Below, in pieces: positions 21,823 through 37,500 of a stretch of DNA of 64,000 nt. The notes below the pieces were generated by a model. That model did not search any database. It was not told the origin of the DNA and saw nothing but the letters and a program-made list of their open reading frames with translations. A program made the position numbers and the translations under genes. Origin of the DNA: Hirsutella rhossiliensis (taxonomy: Eukaryota > Ascomycota > Sordariomycetes > Hypocreales > Ophiocordycipitaceae). Where the stretch lies: NCBI RefSeq assembly GCF_020360975.1, contig NW_025408675.1, forward strand, positions 3,162,001 to 3,226,000, given 5' to 3'. Position 1 is the first letter of the stretch. Each line of letters begins with the position of its first letter.

Positions 21823-24800
21823 GTTGATTAGAGTAACAGAAAACGATTGGAAAAACGAGTGTTGAGCTATAGACAGGTGGCGGACTGGTGAGCTTGTCCG
21901 ATGCCCCTTCAAATCTGTCGAGGGCGACTTGGATGCTTCTTATGTACAGCGGCGATTCGCGCCAAAGGTAGGTGTTGCGGGTAGAGATTAAACATGGCTC
22001 CGGATCCGGCTGCGGTTGCCGTAGATTCAACTTGCGGAATAGTCGACCTTGATCGTCGCCGCACGCCGTTCCATGCCTGTTTGGACGAGAGCGGCGAAAT
22101 ATCACTGTGAGCCGCATCGCCCGAGCACGCCGTCGACGCTGGAATCCTCTTACCGCCGTCTTCAACCAGGCAAGCTCATGAAACAAGCATCCCGTCGCCG
22201 GTCAACGGGCGGGCCCCCATCGTCGATCCGCTAGAGTCCGATTCCGTATCGCACGCAGAGACGAGCTTTCCCATAGACCTGACTTGGCCAGCGCTTGCAA
22301 AATCAGAGCAATGAGAAAGAGAAAATGAAGACAACATGCCAGCTAGCAATGTTAGCAACCCGACGCAACCGTCGCCTGGCCTACCGCTCGCCCCTTGCTA
22401 CTGTCTCAGTATCTCATGGGAAGACCATCAATTGTTTGACGGACAGCAGACAGAGGTCGACTTTTCCGCGAAAACTGCTCCTCATGTTATGGCATTATAG
22501 TCCGTTAGCATTTGTCTTCCGATGCTTTCATTTTCTAGGTTCTATTATTCTTTTAATCACCGTCGTGGCTGATGTAGTCTCCAAGCCTCAGAGGCACGCA
22601 CCCGGCGTCCGGGGGCATCTCCAAGTTATCCCATGTGCGCGTCATCACAGTGCACTAGACAGTCTACATGTCTCGGAAATCTTCCCTAGCCGCCGTGTCT
22701 TTCTATCTCCAAGTCTGTACATCCCCGGGAAGGTTCCTGGGCGAGCTGAACCCGGGAATAGCAGTTTGGAATGGATAAAGGGCTAGGAGGGCAACCAGGC
22801 CATGCTGTTCTTGGGCACTGCGACACAGCATTCTTGGGTGGCGCTCCTTCAGTTAGTCAAAATTAAGGTTAAACAAGACAATAGAGCGGACGCGAGAGCC
22901 TCGACGCGGATTATTTTGCCTTTTCACATCCGTTCTGTTTGCATCGTAGCCGAGTTCCTGGGGAGTGGACGAACTCAAATGGAATTTTGAACCTTTCCCA
23001 TCTATACTGGCGGCGAGTTTACTCAATGGTCTGTACGTTTGTAGACAGACAATGAAAGTCAATTGCGAGTTTCTCTCCTTTTGGCCAGGCCATGCAGCTG
23101 CGAGTGCGACCAAGCTGTGTACGTCTAGCAATGCCCTTTTTCGCAGGCAGTGATTCGCCCTTTCGCTTCCTGACGCCTGGAAACCGTCAACGATGTGGGC
23201 TCTGGGACAGCTGGCAGGATGCGGATTCCCGTTCTCGGTTGAACAGGCCAAGGGGGGCATCTAGTACTTACACGCCCTTTTGGATTTACGTTGTTCATGC
23301 CAGTGGTCCGTATAGAGACGGTCCCCCGGCCGACTCTGCTCGCAAATTTTCATCTCACCGTCGACCCACGAAGTCCTGAAGCCGTCCGCAAAGACGGAGC
23401 AGAGCAAAATGACGTAGACAAGTAACCAGAGTACAATAGCCGGGATGTGAATCACGTTCGGCCACTAGGGAATAGAACGCAAACAAGACGAATGGAAAGT
23501 CGCCGAAATCAGCACGGCCATGGCAACGTTCCCGTCAATCATGGGCACCCAGTTCATGTGCCAGGGAAGCCACAGCGTGCGCCTGGAAAACGTGGCATAC
23601 TGCGCCAAAGCCTTACGAATGCAGCTCGGGTGAGAAAGCCGGTCCTACACAAAAAACGCTTCTACCTTTTTGATTTAGGCCGCATGTTCTCAGACACCGA
23701 CCGCCAACCGGACCCAATTTGGCAGCCCATGGACTCCTGCATCAGGCAATCACATGGAGACCTGCAAGCCCGGATCACTGTTTCCGTCAGCAGTATGCGT
23801 ACATTGCGCGAGCTCAAGAACGGCGAATCGGAAGGCGGAGCCGATGCTGGTCGGTCTGTTCTAGTTTGTCTCGGCTCTTTATTAGTGCACGCATGCCGAG
23901 CTCGACGCATTGCTGCTAGCCAGAGTACGAGGTGACTCTTGGCTTCCTCTTCCGACTGCTTCCAGCTCTTCTCAACTTCTCGAGTCTGGCGAGCTAGCAC
24001 TTGTGCAGTCCGACTTTCGAAGCTTGCACGTATAGCACTCGGGGGGCTCGGACTGACTGGATCGACGGTGAATAGCTGCGGGGTGCGGACGAAAGCTTCG
24101 GTAGGGAAGAGCTCTATGCGTGCTCAAAGGCTTCTCCAGGACCATGGCTCGCTGTATCAGGTGCGGTCTGCTGTCTGCATTTGCTTGAATTTCAGAGGCG
24201 ATTGGAGCCAGGATAAACCGTGTGAGAATCTCAGGGAATTCGGCTGAATACTTACATATCATAGTTCAAGCCCATGGGCTCTCAAACAATTAAATTGTTG
24301 AATATCTGAACTATGCTTGGCCTCTCGGCGAGCTCGGTCGTTGCCGTCGTTATCAGCTCCTTGGCGAAGAACCGATGTCGTGGCCAGCACCTACAATATT
24401 CAAGAGCATGAACTTCCAAACCTCTGCCCCGTTTCCTCAAATATTGGCAGCTTCAAACAATCAAAAATGGTTAAAATGCGGGTTTTATAAGTTTGAAAAT
24501 CAACATTTCTTCGCTTGCTTCTCTTGCGAGTCCTCCAGACCCTTGCATATCGCTGTCATTACCATTTCTAGAACATACTCGCAAATCTGCTACTCAGTCA
24601 GAGAGACTTTGAGCATCAAGTTTAAGAATGTTCAATAAATGGGCTGTTGTTATTGTAGCCACGTGCGGCAACTCGAGCCCCCGAGGTGCAGCGAGCCACG
24701 CCTCCTCCATTCCTAGTCGCTCCCTTGCTCGAGTCAAGAGGGTCATTACAAGTGTGAGACAAGCCACCTACGACCGGCGCAGCAATAAAAGCCCTTGCTG

Positions 24801-24970
24801 GGGACCAGGTCATAATTGAGACTAGAGTAGCACGCGTTCGACATTGAAGTAGAAAAGCCAGTTTGCTTTGACCACGTGGGCCGCGTGCTTTGCAGATAAA
24901 TACATACACTTCAGCTTTGATTGTACTTGTCAATCTTGGAATCGATTGAACCCCCAACAGTGCAGGGGGG
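21823..24970. other. 3.1-kb intergenic region
   Basis: No gene can be supported. A minus-strand stretch near 23,330-23,600 translates to a hydrophobic, protein-like segment (MNWVPMIDGNVAMAVL, then IPAIVLWLLVYVILLCSVFADG) split by a stop. It could be a small relic of a membrane protein, but no family was recognised. The 5' flank of the repeat protein gene lies in the first few hundred bases. Confidence 0.4.
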
Positions 24971-28025
<3,055 letters not shown>

Positions 28026-29024
28026 CTACCCCTGTACTGCCTGTACTTGGGCTTGAGGAGCTTTTGGAGCCGGTGATGACTGAGCTTGCTCTCCCCACTG
28101 CACCTGCGCCTTGCCTGGGAAGCTGCTGTTGTTGGAGCTGATGCTCGGAGGTTGGCTGTTGGACACATAGTCGTCGCTAATGTCGGCAATCAACGACGTA
28201 CGCCTCTGGAAATCCTTCATGACGTCCAGGTCGGCGAAGCCAAGCACGAGCATCATGAGAAGGGAGAGATCCGAAACCGAGCAGCTCGTAATCATGTCAT
28301 TGGGGCTGTCAATCCACGTTAGCAATGTCCAGCTCGTCCATGGTGCAAGAGAAGGTTCCACTTACCGGCTCAGGCTTCCCTTGAGGCGTTGCGAGACGTA
28401 GTGGTTGAGCGCGGCAACACCGAGGATCAGGGCGACGTAGATGCCCACGGCTCCCGTCACGCCGGCCTCGTGGATGGCGACGACAGCAGAGATGGGAATG
28501 CACAGGGCGTAGACGGACGCGTAAGAGTGCTTCCGCATGATGCCAGACTGGTGGACGATGAATACGCCGACACGCGCATAGATGAAGCTGTTGACGAGCT
28601 TTGCTCCTGCACGGTATATGGCCACATCCTGAAGCACGTAGGCCAGAACGGTGGCTACCGGGCGGTAGATTGCTGCGGCCTGGTACGTCGGGCGTGTCGT
28701 CGACGGGTCTCCTCGGCGCAATGAACGCGTCAAGAGGAGACCAAACCAGGCCCAGACCAACGTGAGGCACACGTCAAAGGCGTTGGGCAGCACGTGTCCG
28801 TCATGCTTGGCCGCTCGTATTTGGTATCTCGTGATTTCGGTGAGGCCGGTGACGATGTGCAGAGGCAGGTGGTAGCTCGACGTCTTCTTGAACTTTTGAT
28901 TGTACACGGGTGCACTCAGACGAGAATAGGTTCCCAGCACAACAGCATACAGCGTGCCATAGAATGCGAGCTCTTGTATATATCTATTATGCACGACGCT
29001 GTAGATGGAGTCGGTGAGACGCAT
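28026..29024 (-). CDS. Conserved multi-pass membrane protein, unknown function
   Basis: Two exons (28366-29024 and 28026-28305, 60-bp intron, phase 2) encode 312 residues. The ATG at 29024 is preferred because the longer open frame begins with TTG. At least five hydrophobic segments are visible, among them LAFYGTLYAVVLGTYS, VCLTLVWAWFGLLL, ATVLAYVLQDVAIY, ARVGVFIVHQS and IYVALILGVAAL. The second exon encodes a last hydrophobic stretch (LSLLMMLVLGFADL) and a polar Ser/Gln/Pro-rich tail. The motif FKKTSSYHLPLHIVTGL is characteristic of a family I know only as hypothetical fungal membrane proteins. No catalytic motif is visible. Confidence 0.8.
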
Positions 29025-30206
29025 GGTGAATTGTGGTCTAAAGGACAATGGCTCGGACACGCTGTTGTCGGGGGCGCTCAAAAGACCAAGTAAAGACGAC
29101 GAGGTTGAGGTTCCATCAAATGGTAACGGACGGCTTTCGACAGCGGGAAGTGCGCTGTCTTGGGTTATCTATGCTTGCCCGGGGTAAACTCTGTCTTTCT
29201 ACCCAAGGTTTATTACGCCTCCTGATCCGTCAAGCGTTCGTCCCAAAGTGGCTCGGGCGGCTTGTCGGATCCGACATCAGCCGAGACGAAAACATCGAGT
29301 CCGGCAGCTAGACAATATGAGTAGTTGCTCGTTCCGTGGCGCCCGTTATACGATTGCTCGATTCCTTGCGCTAAAGCAGTATAGCGCGTTGAGTTTGCTG
29401 AATTCAGCGGTAGGGTTTTGATCATAAGGGGGCGACGCCGAACGAGTTGGCGGAAACTAATAGAAGGGCTCGATCTGGCATGTGTGCATTTAACTTCGAT
29501 GGCGAACAGATGGCGTGGTCAGAGGCAAGGGAACGGTTGCGTGTGGTCAATTAGGCCTTTAGCTTATGCCTTGGCCGCTGTCTCTGAGCTCCTGGGGCAG
29601 TCTAGCCTTGAGCGTCAGACATCTCATTCTTGCCAAACCGGAAGGGCCTTCTAACGCTTGCCTCTTCCCTTGTTTGCCGTATGATCCAAACAAGTGGCCT
29701 TTCCCGGCGTCACCCACGAGCGGCAACAAAGGCGAATTCTGGGCCACCCCTGGATGAAATACAATTAGTGCAGCCCGTCAGGCAGCAACTCACACCAAAA
29801 ATAATCAAATAAAGAGCTTTCCGGCTATGAAAAAACTCGTAGAAGTCATGTTAAGGCAGTAGACTGTGGCAGGGGCAGACATCGACTGCATATAGATCGG
29901 GCGACGGGTTTCAATGTCAAGAGTCATTTGTGGTTTTTCATGTAGACGAGGCATATGCATAAGTGAAGAATATATAGGTCAACGGAAGCAGAGGGTTTGT
30001 CAAGACTGGCAAAAGGAGAAATTTGGTCCAGAGGGTGTCCTGGGAGGTAGGCGCGGCACAGGGAGTGTACTGAGGTATGTCATAAGGCGCAGACGGTTCA
30101 AGACCAGCACGTGATGATGATTGATGTTTTGTGCTTCTTTCAGATTGATATACTGTCTATTGCTTCTATGGTGTCCCCAGAGCACCGTTATAGTCGTAAT
30201 AACGCA
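29025..30206. other. 1.2-kb intergenic region
   Basis: Between two minus-strand genes: upstream of the membrane protein and downstream of the MFS gene. Only short random frames are present. Confidence 0.5.
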
Positions 30207-31949
30207 TCAAGCGCTCACCGGCCATTCGGTTGGAGAGTTAAAGCTGTTATAGCTGTACCTGTTCTCATGGGACTCCCCTCCCGGGATCCCCTGGAGACTG
30301 TACATAGATTTTGCATAAGCCTCGTAGGCTGTCATGACCGCCAGTTCTTCCACCTCGCCTCTGTTGATGGACTCGGACTGTTGGTTGGCTGCTTGAGGCT
30401 TTGTGGGGGCAAACTTGCTGCGCTCGCGAATCTGTTTCCCATATTTCTTGAATAGAAACGGGATGATGGCCAGGAGAGCAGCCACACCTCCAATGAGGCT
30501 TCCTCCTCCACCAACTCCTAGAGCCTTGAACATCTGGACGGTGAAAAGAGGCGCCGCGGCGCCGCATGCCGACCGTACAATCGTGTTTGCAGCAATGGCG
30601 GAGGCAGCGAACAAGAGATAGGTGTCGACGATGTAGTTGAGGAAGCTGACAAAGACCAGCAGCAGTGAAAAGGAAAGCAAAGTGCCGGAAAGTGTAGGCA
30701 CGATCCAGTGGATTGAACTAGAGGAAGCAGAGCCGTTAGCATTTCCCGGTCGTTGGGTCGTTGGGCGTTGTCCCACATACTTGAACTCGCCCGTCCAGGC
30801 AAACCAAAACATGGATACGGAGAAGCCAATGCCGCCAATCATGGCAAGCCCAAGTCGATCTTCGGGCACAAAGTCGGCCATCGTGGCGTCGCCTCGTTTG
30901 ATTTTGTTGCCACGCTTCTTGGTATCGATCACGATGATGCCGCTGGCAATGATGCATCCGACAATCGTCCCCAGCAGCGGTAGCTCACTAACACCGGGCT
31001 TCCATCCGCGCTTGAGCCGGAAGATGATGGGGTAGATTTCGAATAGCATATACATCAAGGTATACACCACCGACAGATATATAGCGCAGAAGAAAGAAAT
31101 CGGGTCAAACAGGATGATCCAAGGGCGAGTCAGGTCAATCTTGAGAATCCTAGAGAGTGATCGATCGGTATCGTCAGCCGGAGCCTTGGCGGCCTCGTAA
31201 CCGGGGATCTTGGCTTCTCGGATGCGTCGCGCCCTCGCACGTAGGATCGTGGGCGCGTGTGTTTCGGGGAGCAGGAACATAAGCAGGCCAGTTGCGCCGC
31301 CGAGAATCATGAGCACGTAGAAGACCCATTGCCAGTCCTTTTCTAGTTGAAGGAAGCCGCCAACAATGGGACCCAGGGCGGACCCTGCCCAGAGGGTCGC
31401 TGCGAAGGCTGCCATGGCTGTTCCTCGCTCAATGGGATTCCATAGATCTGCAAGGACACCCGGTGCATTACTCAGGGGTGCCGAGACGAGAGTGCCTGTG
31501 AAGAGTCTGCCAACCAGCAAGCTGCCATAATTGGGGGCAAAGGCGCAGAGAAAGTTGAAGAGGAGATACAGCGTAAAGGTGGCGTAGAAAATCCATCGCC
31601 GGCCGTAGAATTCGCTGAGTGGTGCGAAGAACAGGGGACCCGCGCAATACCCCAACAGGAAGAGCGTAACGGTAAGCCCAGCCGCAGTGAGTGAGACGTG
31701 GAAGGATTCGACAACGGATTCAAAGGCGCCGCTGATGGCGCTGGATGCGAAAGTTGCGTTCAAGACAAGTAGAATGGTGACGCTGGTGATGAGCCAACGG
31801 CGCGGCGTAGGCCAGTTCTGAGGATTGTCCGGGTCGTTGGGCGCGAAGTCAACATAGCCATCGTCGTTCAAGTAGGGTGCGGTTCCGTGAGACTCTATCT
31901 GCGGGCCTTTGGCTTCTGACACGGTCGCCTCGTGTTTTGCGTACACCAT
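30207..31949 (-). CDS. MFS transporter, DHA1 drug/polyamine:H+ antiporter type
   Basis: A plasma-membrane exporter of the TPO/FLR1-like DHA1 family. Two exons (30781-31949, 30207-30717, 63-bp intron) encode 559 residues. The ATG at 31949 (MVYAKHEATVSE) fits the family better than the in-frame non-ATG extension. The N-terminal DPDNPQNWP signature of this family is present. Helix pieces such as LTVTLFLLGYCAGPLFFAPL, followed by the EFYGRRW loop (motif A), and GRLFTGTLVSAPLSNAPGVL are visible, as is the motif C-like GSALGPIVGGF. It has the usual long cytoplasmic loop before helix 7 and a polar C-terminal tail. The intron length is a multiple of three without stops, so retention would add 21 residues. 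The substrate cannot be told from sequence. Confidence 0.92.
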   Translation of the reverse strand: MVYAKHEATVSEAKGPQIESHGTAPYLNDDGYVDFAPNDPDNPQNWPTPRRWLITSVTILLVLNATFASSAISGAFESVVESFHVSLTAAGLTVTLFLLGYCAGPLFFAPLSEFYGRRWIFYATFTLYLLFNFLCAFAPNYGSLLVGRLFTGTLVSAPLSNAPGVLADLWNPIERGTAMAAFAATLWAGSALGPIVGGFLQLEKDWQWVFYVLMILGGATGLLMFLLPETHAPTILRARARRIREAKIPGYEAAKAPADDTDRSLSRILKIDLTRPWIILFDPISFFCAIYLSVVYTLMYMLFEIYPIIFRLKRGWKPGVSELPLLGTIVGCIIASGIIVIDTKKRGNKIKRGDATMADFVPEDRLGLAMIGGIGFSVSMFWFAWTGEFKYVGQRPTTQRPGNANGSASSSSIHWIVPTLSGTLLSFSLLLVFVSFLNYIVDTYLLFAASAIAANTIVRSACGAAAPLFTVQMFKALGVGGGGSLIGGVAALLAIIPFLFKKYGKQIRERSKFAPTKPQAANQQSESINRGEVEELAVMTAYEAYAKSMYSLQGIPGGESHENRYSYNSFNSPTEWPVSA

Positions 31950-33520
31950 TGTGAATCTGTGCTGAGCTGCCGTGTGTCGACGAGCCCAAAGATGGTATCG
32001 ACAGGCAGTTTCGCTGGATTGTCGCAATTTGCATTCCTCGGTTTAATGCCGAGAGGTCTCGAACGGTTTAATGGCGAGGGGTCTCGAAGCCGCTCTTTGT
32101 ATCCTCGACAGCCAAGGCAAACGCCACCTTGAACTCCGGACTACTCCTGCTGAATGTCCAGGTGTGCCTCAAGTACTACACCAGAGCCAGTGGGCAACTT
32201 CAAGGGTCCAGGCAAACTTATACGCTGCAGCCGTCCACCATACACTAGGACTTTGCCTCCGTCCCCGTGGGCCGATATACAGCAGGACCGGGCCTGAGCA
32301 CTAGACGCAAAGAAATACGCGAAAATGATTGGGCGCATTTGCCACACCGAGCCAATGAGACTAGCCTTGTCGAAACTCTTCATTGAGGTGGGATAGAATG
32401 AAAAAGGCCATGTCCAGTGGCCAGGGCTCGAGGAGTGGTGTTATCGGTGGCGCGACAGGAAAAGGCTCAGCACCACCGTAGCCGAAAAGCCTCCGGCGTT
32501 CCTGGTTACTGCTCGCTCCACAACGACCTTCCGAGTCCCCGGGTGCTGCATTCGTCGGCAGTACGGGCTTCGCTTCCGGGAACCGGGGAGCGGCACGGGT
32601 TAGCGGCAAACGATCTGGCCAGAGCTCCAACTTCCAGGACCGCGAGGGTGCCGTTTCCGGAAACGAGCTGTTACGCTCTCAACCGTGTCGGTCCGACGTG
32701 ACAACGTTTGGGGCATGGCCTAAGGAAAGCCATCCGGATTTCAGTCGTATCCTTGGCGCAAGCCAATCTACTCGGTAGTTGCCTGCCAATAATGTGTACC
32801 CTGGTTCATCCTGTGACGTAACTCCCTACATGAAGCCATCAGCTTTATAAGATTATTTTCAGACAAGGACATGGCCATTCTCGCCATCAAGGTCCTGACT
32901 TTAAACGTATTTCCTCTAATTCCCGCGATGTATCTCCGGAAGGAGGAAAATGAGAGCAACGGATTGGAAATGAACTTGTAAATACATGCAGTGGAAGCTC
33001 CTATTCATTCGCTTCCAGCTGCCACCTGGAATTAACTTTTAAGTTCTTCCCCGGCTCATTCCTGCTGATTGCGAGCTGTTTCATGCATCAACGCCACGCC
33101 GTCGAACTCAACTCTTCGTGCTGTCTTACCATTCTGAGTGATCTCAATACTTCACGTATCGCTTTGCAACGTTAAACTCTGTCGGGTCAAATAAAGCTGT
33201 TGGATTGAGGCCCCTGCGTTTCCCTTTCACGCGGGAGGTGCATATTATTGTAACAATACGAATGCCCTGGCCATGATGTCCAGGTCGAACAGACCACTCG
33301 CCTGCTTGAATAGGCCTTGACTAAATAGTAGATGCCTCTGCCTAATGAGTAAACAAAAAGGTGGGGAGGTGTGGCTGGTCAAGGCGTACAGTATTATTAG
33401 CGCCGATACCGCACAATCAGGTGACTGTAGAAATTTACTCCGTACCTCCATCAACAACCTACCAATATCACCAAATTGAAGCTATTCACATCGCGATTTC
33501 TGCTGCAAGCACCCCAAGCT
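31950..33520. other. 1.6-kb intergenic region
   Basis: Divergent spacer between the MFS gene (-) and the FAR1-type ORF (+). No supported gene or RNA. Confidence 0.5.
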
Positions 33521-34042
33521 ATGGAGTCTCTTTTGAACCGTACCTTTCCCTCTTTTCAAGCAGCACAGGCTGCTTGTGATACGGTCGCACGAACGAACGG
33601 CTATGCCCTCAGTGTGGCGGCAAAGAAACCCAATGCAGCCGAACCCTCCTACGTCTACCTTCGCTGCTCCAAGGGCCGGAAATACGTAGACCGCGGCAAT
33701 GAGGCCATCGCCAACCGCCGCAAGTCAAGCACACAGATGACCGCATGCCCCTTTCGTCTAATCTTGAAGCTAGACCGGCTCCAGATCAGCTGGGCAGTCT
33801 CATGCCCTCGAGACTCCCACAACCACCCCTTTATTGAGGAAATGGCACATGCCAAGTACAAGGGGGAGGTCATATCAACGCACCTCCATGAGATCATCCA
33901 GCTATACAATAATGGCTTAAGACCTGTTTCTATTACAGCACATCTTCGGGCACGCTCCCAGGAAGACCCTGCGTTAGCAGGCGTTACAGCCAAGCAGATA
34001 AACAACGCCCTGGCCCGGCATCGTCGAGATCAGCTCGCTTGA
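33521..34042 (+). CDS. Solo FAR1-type zinc-finger protein (MULE transposase N-terminal part)
   Basis: A single-exon frame of 173 codons begins at ATG 33521. It matches the N-terminal DNA-binding part of fungal Mutator-like (Hop-type) transposases. FAR1-like features are the LRCSKGRKY, TACPFRL and HNHP segments, which supply the Cys-Cys-His-His ligands of the WRKY-GCM1-like finger. A helical region (GLRPVSITAHLRARSQ...TAKQINNALARHRR) follows, like the HTH that precedes the catalytic core. The DDE core is absent: the frame ends with a clean stop and no MULE sequence is visible to 34,560. It is either a truncated transposon remnant or a domesticated DNA-binding protein. The frame itself is intact. 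Confidence 0.65.
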   Translation: MESLLNRTFPSFQAAQAACDTVARTNGYALSVAAKKPNAAEPSYVYLRCSKGRKYVDRGNEAIANRRKSSTQMTACPFRLILKLDRLQISWAVSCPRDSHNHPFIEEMAHAKYKGEVISTHLHEIIQLYNNGLRPVSITAHLRARSQEDPALAGVTAKQINNALARHRRDQLA

Positions 34043-34564
34043 ATACCATGAAGCCTAAGAGGTAGCAATCGCTTTGGGTCATTCAAGGACACTACGGGCT
34101 TGCCAGGCAAGGGACGCTTCATTCGCAGTAGCACGCTGCGTGATTGTGGCAACTCGGTCTCCGCGTCATCTCTTTGTGGAATACAAGCAAAGATCACGAG
34201 TGCGATGAAGGGCTGGGTGGTACTTCCATGGCCCCTTGACTGTCACTGGCTCGAGCATCGTGTTTTAGCGAGGGACTGACATTTGGGGAAATCGTTCCGC
34301 TCGCTTAGTGATAAAAAGCATCACATATGCAGATTGTGCTTGTAGGCTGGAGGAACGGCACTTTACACTTGCCTCGCTCATCCCACCATCACTACGCTCG
34401 TATGTTTTCTCGAAAGACTAGTTCAATTTATTGTATGTCGTCTTCCAACGAGGCCATTGTGTAACCTGCCCTACCCGCCGACAAAGTCAGGGCTTTTATC
34501 CCTCCGCGTCCTATCCATCACGGTCATTACTCTCCTCTCTCGCAGCCTTTGTTCAGTACTTGGC
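34043..34564. other. Convergent spacer
   Basis: Between the FAR1-type ORF (+) and the reductase (-). No MULE terminal repeat or catalytic-core relic was recognised. Confidence 0.45.
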
Positions 34565-37500
34565 TCAAAATGCCCATTGGGAGCACCATAGCTCCACCAG
34601 ACTTGGGTTAATCTTCTCCATCTTCCGCATCATTGCACTATTCTCCCTTGCCCGCTTGGTTTCGAAAGGCGTCGAGTGACGGCCGGCTTTATACGCGGCG
34701 AGCGTCTGCCTGTGTGTATCAAGCAGCTTGATGGAGGGGTTCTTCTCCAGGTCAGCGTTGTCGGTGGCGCTCTTCTCGAGAACGTCGAGCCACTCTTCCA
34801 AGCTCACAAGCTTCTTGATTCTGTCGCCATAATATTTCTTGACGGCGTGGGCAACCTCTGTCCAGTCTGTCTTGGCCGGATTACAAGCATGGTAGTAGCC
34901 AGATATCTCAGAGGCCGGCACCTTGGCTGTCACTCCCGCGATCTCCAAGATGACGCTTGCGGTATCTTCAATAGGGACCCAATCAACAACGTGTCGCGGT
35001 CCAAGCTGGTCAGGAAGGACTCCGAGGTGAGTGGCACTAGCGACGAGACTCGGGTAAAACTCCTGCTTGTTCCAAGCTCCCTTCTTACCCCGGGGGCCAC
35101 CGATTTGGCCGACCCGGATCACCGCCGTCGACAGCCCACACTTCTCACGCGCCTCGTCCAGGATCAAGCTGCTGACCGCTTTAGACCGTCCGTAGCCCAT
35201 GGTTGGCAGGTTGAGATCGGTAAAGCCAGTCTCTGGCACTTCGTCGTCTGAAGACCAAGTACCGGCCGTGCTAACGCTGGAGAGGAAAAGGACTGGCACA
35301 CGCTTCTTGGCTGCGGCGGCAAAGTCCACAAAGTGACGCACACCCTTGATATGCGGCTCAAAGGACCCGACGCTGATGTTGAAGTTGACCGGCCATGCGT
35401 TGTGAATGATTCGGTCAGCCTCATGCAGGAGGTTGTTGTACATCTTCTCCTCGACGCCCAATCTGGGCTTGGAAAGGTCCGCTTGCACAAACTCGACTTT
35501 AGAAAAGTCTTGGCTCAATCCTCGTTCTCCGCTGACGCCAGGTTGCCGGGAGCGGCCTCCATCCGAGCCTCGGTTCAAGGCCACAATCTTCTTCACCTGA
35601 GGGGGGAGGAGCACATCATGTCCAGCATGTAGGCGCCCAGTGATCCCGTAGTACCGGTCAAAAGCACTGTCTGGCCTTCAAAGAGTGGCTCTTGCTTGCC
35701 TGAGACGGGAGCTGGCAAATCGCTCGTGTACTTGGACAGAAGTCTCTGCGCAATGGAGACTTCACTCTCCGGCTCTTTGCCCCCGATCGAAGACCCATTG
35801 ACCACGGCAAGAAGATGTGCAGCCATCTGCGAAGGAGTAGGGTTGGCGTAAATGTCCTTGGGCGCTACTGATTCGGAGTTATCGGACGGATGGGCAGCGT
35901 CCACGCCGGAGCGCAGCATGTTTGCCATCTGGATGACTTGGGCAGAGTCGATGCCAGCGCTGAAGATGTCGGTATCGCCCTCCAGCTCCGGGGCCCCAAA
36001 CTTTGTTTGCAGCAAGTCAATTATGGAGCCAGTCAGCTTGTCGGCACTGTCGAAATCGAGGGCGATCGGGCCCGACGCTCCACCGGACCATGCGTTCTCG
36101 TACAGTGTGTCGATCTCATCCTTGTAGAGCTGCAGGGCGGCGGCTCGCTGAATTGACCCCTTTCCAGCTCGAGGAAACGGCTTCGCGGGATCGGTCAGTC
36201 CGGCAAAGGACCGATTGATGCGGCCATGAGCCACCGTCTCCTTGTTGATTTCTTCGACGAGCGGCCACAAATCCTCGAGGAACTTCTCTTTTTCCTCGTC
36301 GCTTGTCGGGTGGGAGGCAGGCTCAACCAACAGTGCAGGCTGGAATCTCTGGTGTCCGACAACGACGGCACCCTTCACGTTTGCGTGCGCAGTGACGGCT
36401 GCCTCGATGCTGACGGGGTTGAGCTTTTCGCCATTGGAGAAGACGATGATGTTGTCAATTCGTCCCTGGTACATCCAATGGTCCGGGAGATCGGGGTGGC
36501 GCTTGAAGATGTCCTTGGTCGCCCATTCTTGCGCGTCTGGGAAGGTATAGAAGACGCCTTGCTGTCGACGCCCGTTGGCGTCCTTCCGAACGAAGACAAG
36601 CTCATGGACACCATCGTCATCTTCCAGCGGGCGCCAGTCTGCCCCCATAACATCCATATTGAAAGAAAAGTACTGCCACAGCTTGGAGTTCCGTTGGAAA
36701 TACCGAGGGTAAGGGAAATGCCTGTAGACGAACATGTTAAACAAAATCGGCATTGAATTTTTCATTGAATACTTACTCTGTGGACGCCATGGAGTTCTCC
36801 AAGGTGACTCCACGTTCGACAAGCATGTCGCCAGCTGCCTTTGAGAGAGCGCCTGGAAAGGTTTAGCCACAGGGAAACGAGAAGACTCGGGCGTAGAATC
36901 TTACCTCCTCCAAAAGACACAAAGTTCAACTTCCTGAGCGTCTCGATACCCTCCTCGGTGTGGCTCAATTCCTCCATGATCGAAGGAGGGAGGAGAGCGG
37001 CGTCAGCTCCAGACTGGGCAAGGCACTGGATAACAAGATCAGAGTTTAGCGGGCGCTCAGGGATGCCAAGTGCGATGGGCTGTCCGTAAAAAATGGCCAT
37101 CGACAAGAACACGTAGACGGCGGCCGCGTGGAACATTGGCATTGGGAGGAACAGTCTCGTGGACCTGTCGCTCCATTCCTGCAGCGAGAACTTGGCGCCA
37201 TGGCTCGTCGGGAGAAAGCGAAACGCGTCCGCGATGGCAAAAGGCCCCTGCCTGACGACGATGGGCTTGGGTATACCGGTCGATCCACTGGTGTGAAGGA
37301 CGACCATGGGATCCCACTGCGCTTCTTCAAACGACTTGCTGTACGGGAACAGTTGTGGCTCGGCGTTGAGCCAAACATCTGCGCTTGGAGCCGCGAAAGC
37401 CTGCAGCTTTCTCTTCTTCATCAGGTTTGGACGAGTTGGCGGTTCGCCTCGGCGTAGTAAAACGCGTTGCAGTTGGTTGCCTCGAACAGGGAGAGGAAGC

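Noticed and set aside
23972..24262. CX2CX6C pattern (CYTCKLRKSDC) resembling the first half of a Zn2Cys6 cluster, minus strand
   Set aside because: The second half of the cluster is absent and the flanking translation has stops. Probably coincidence.
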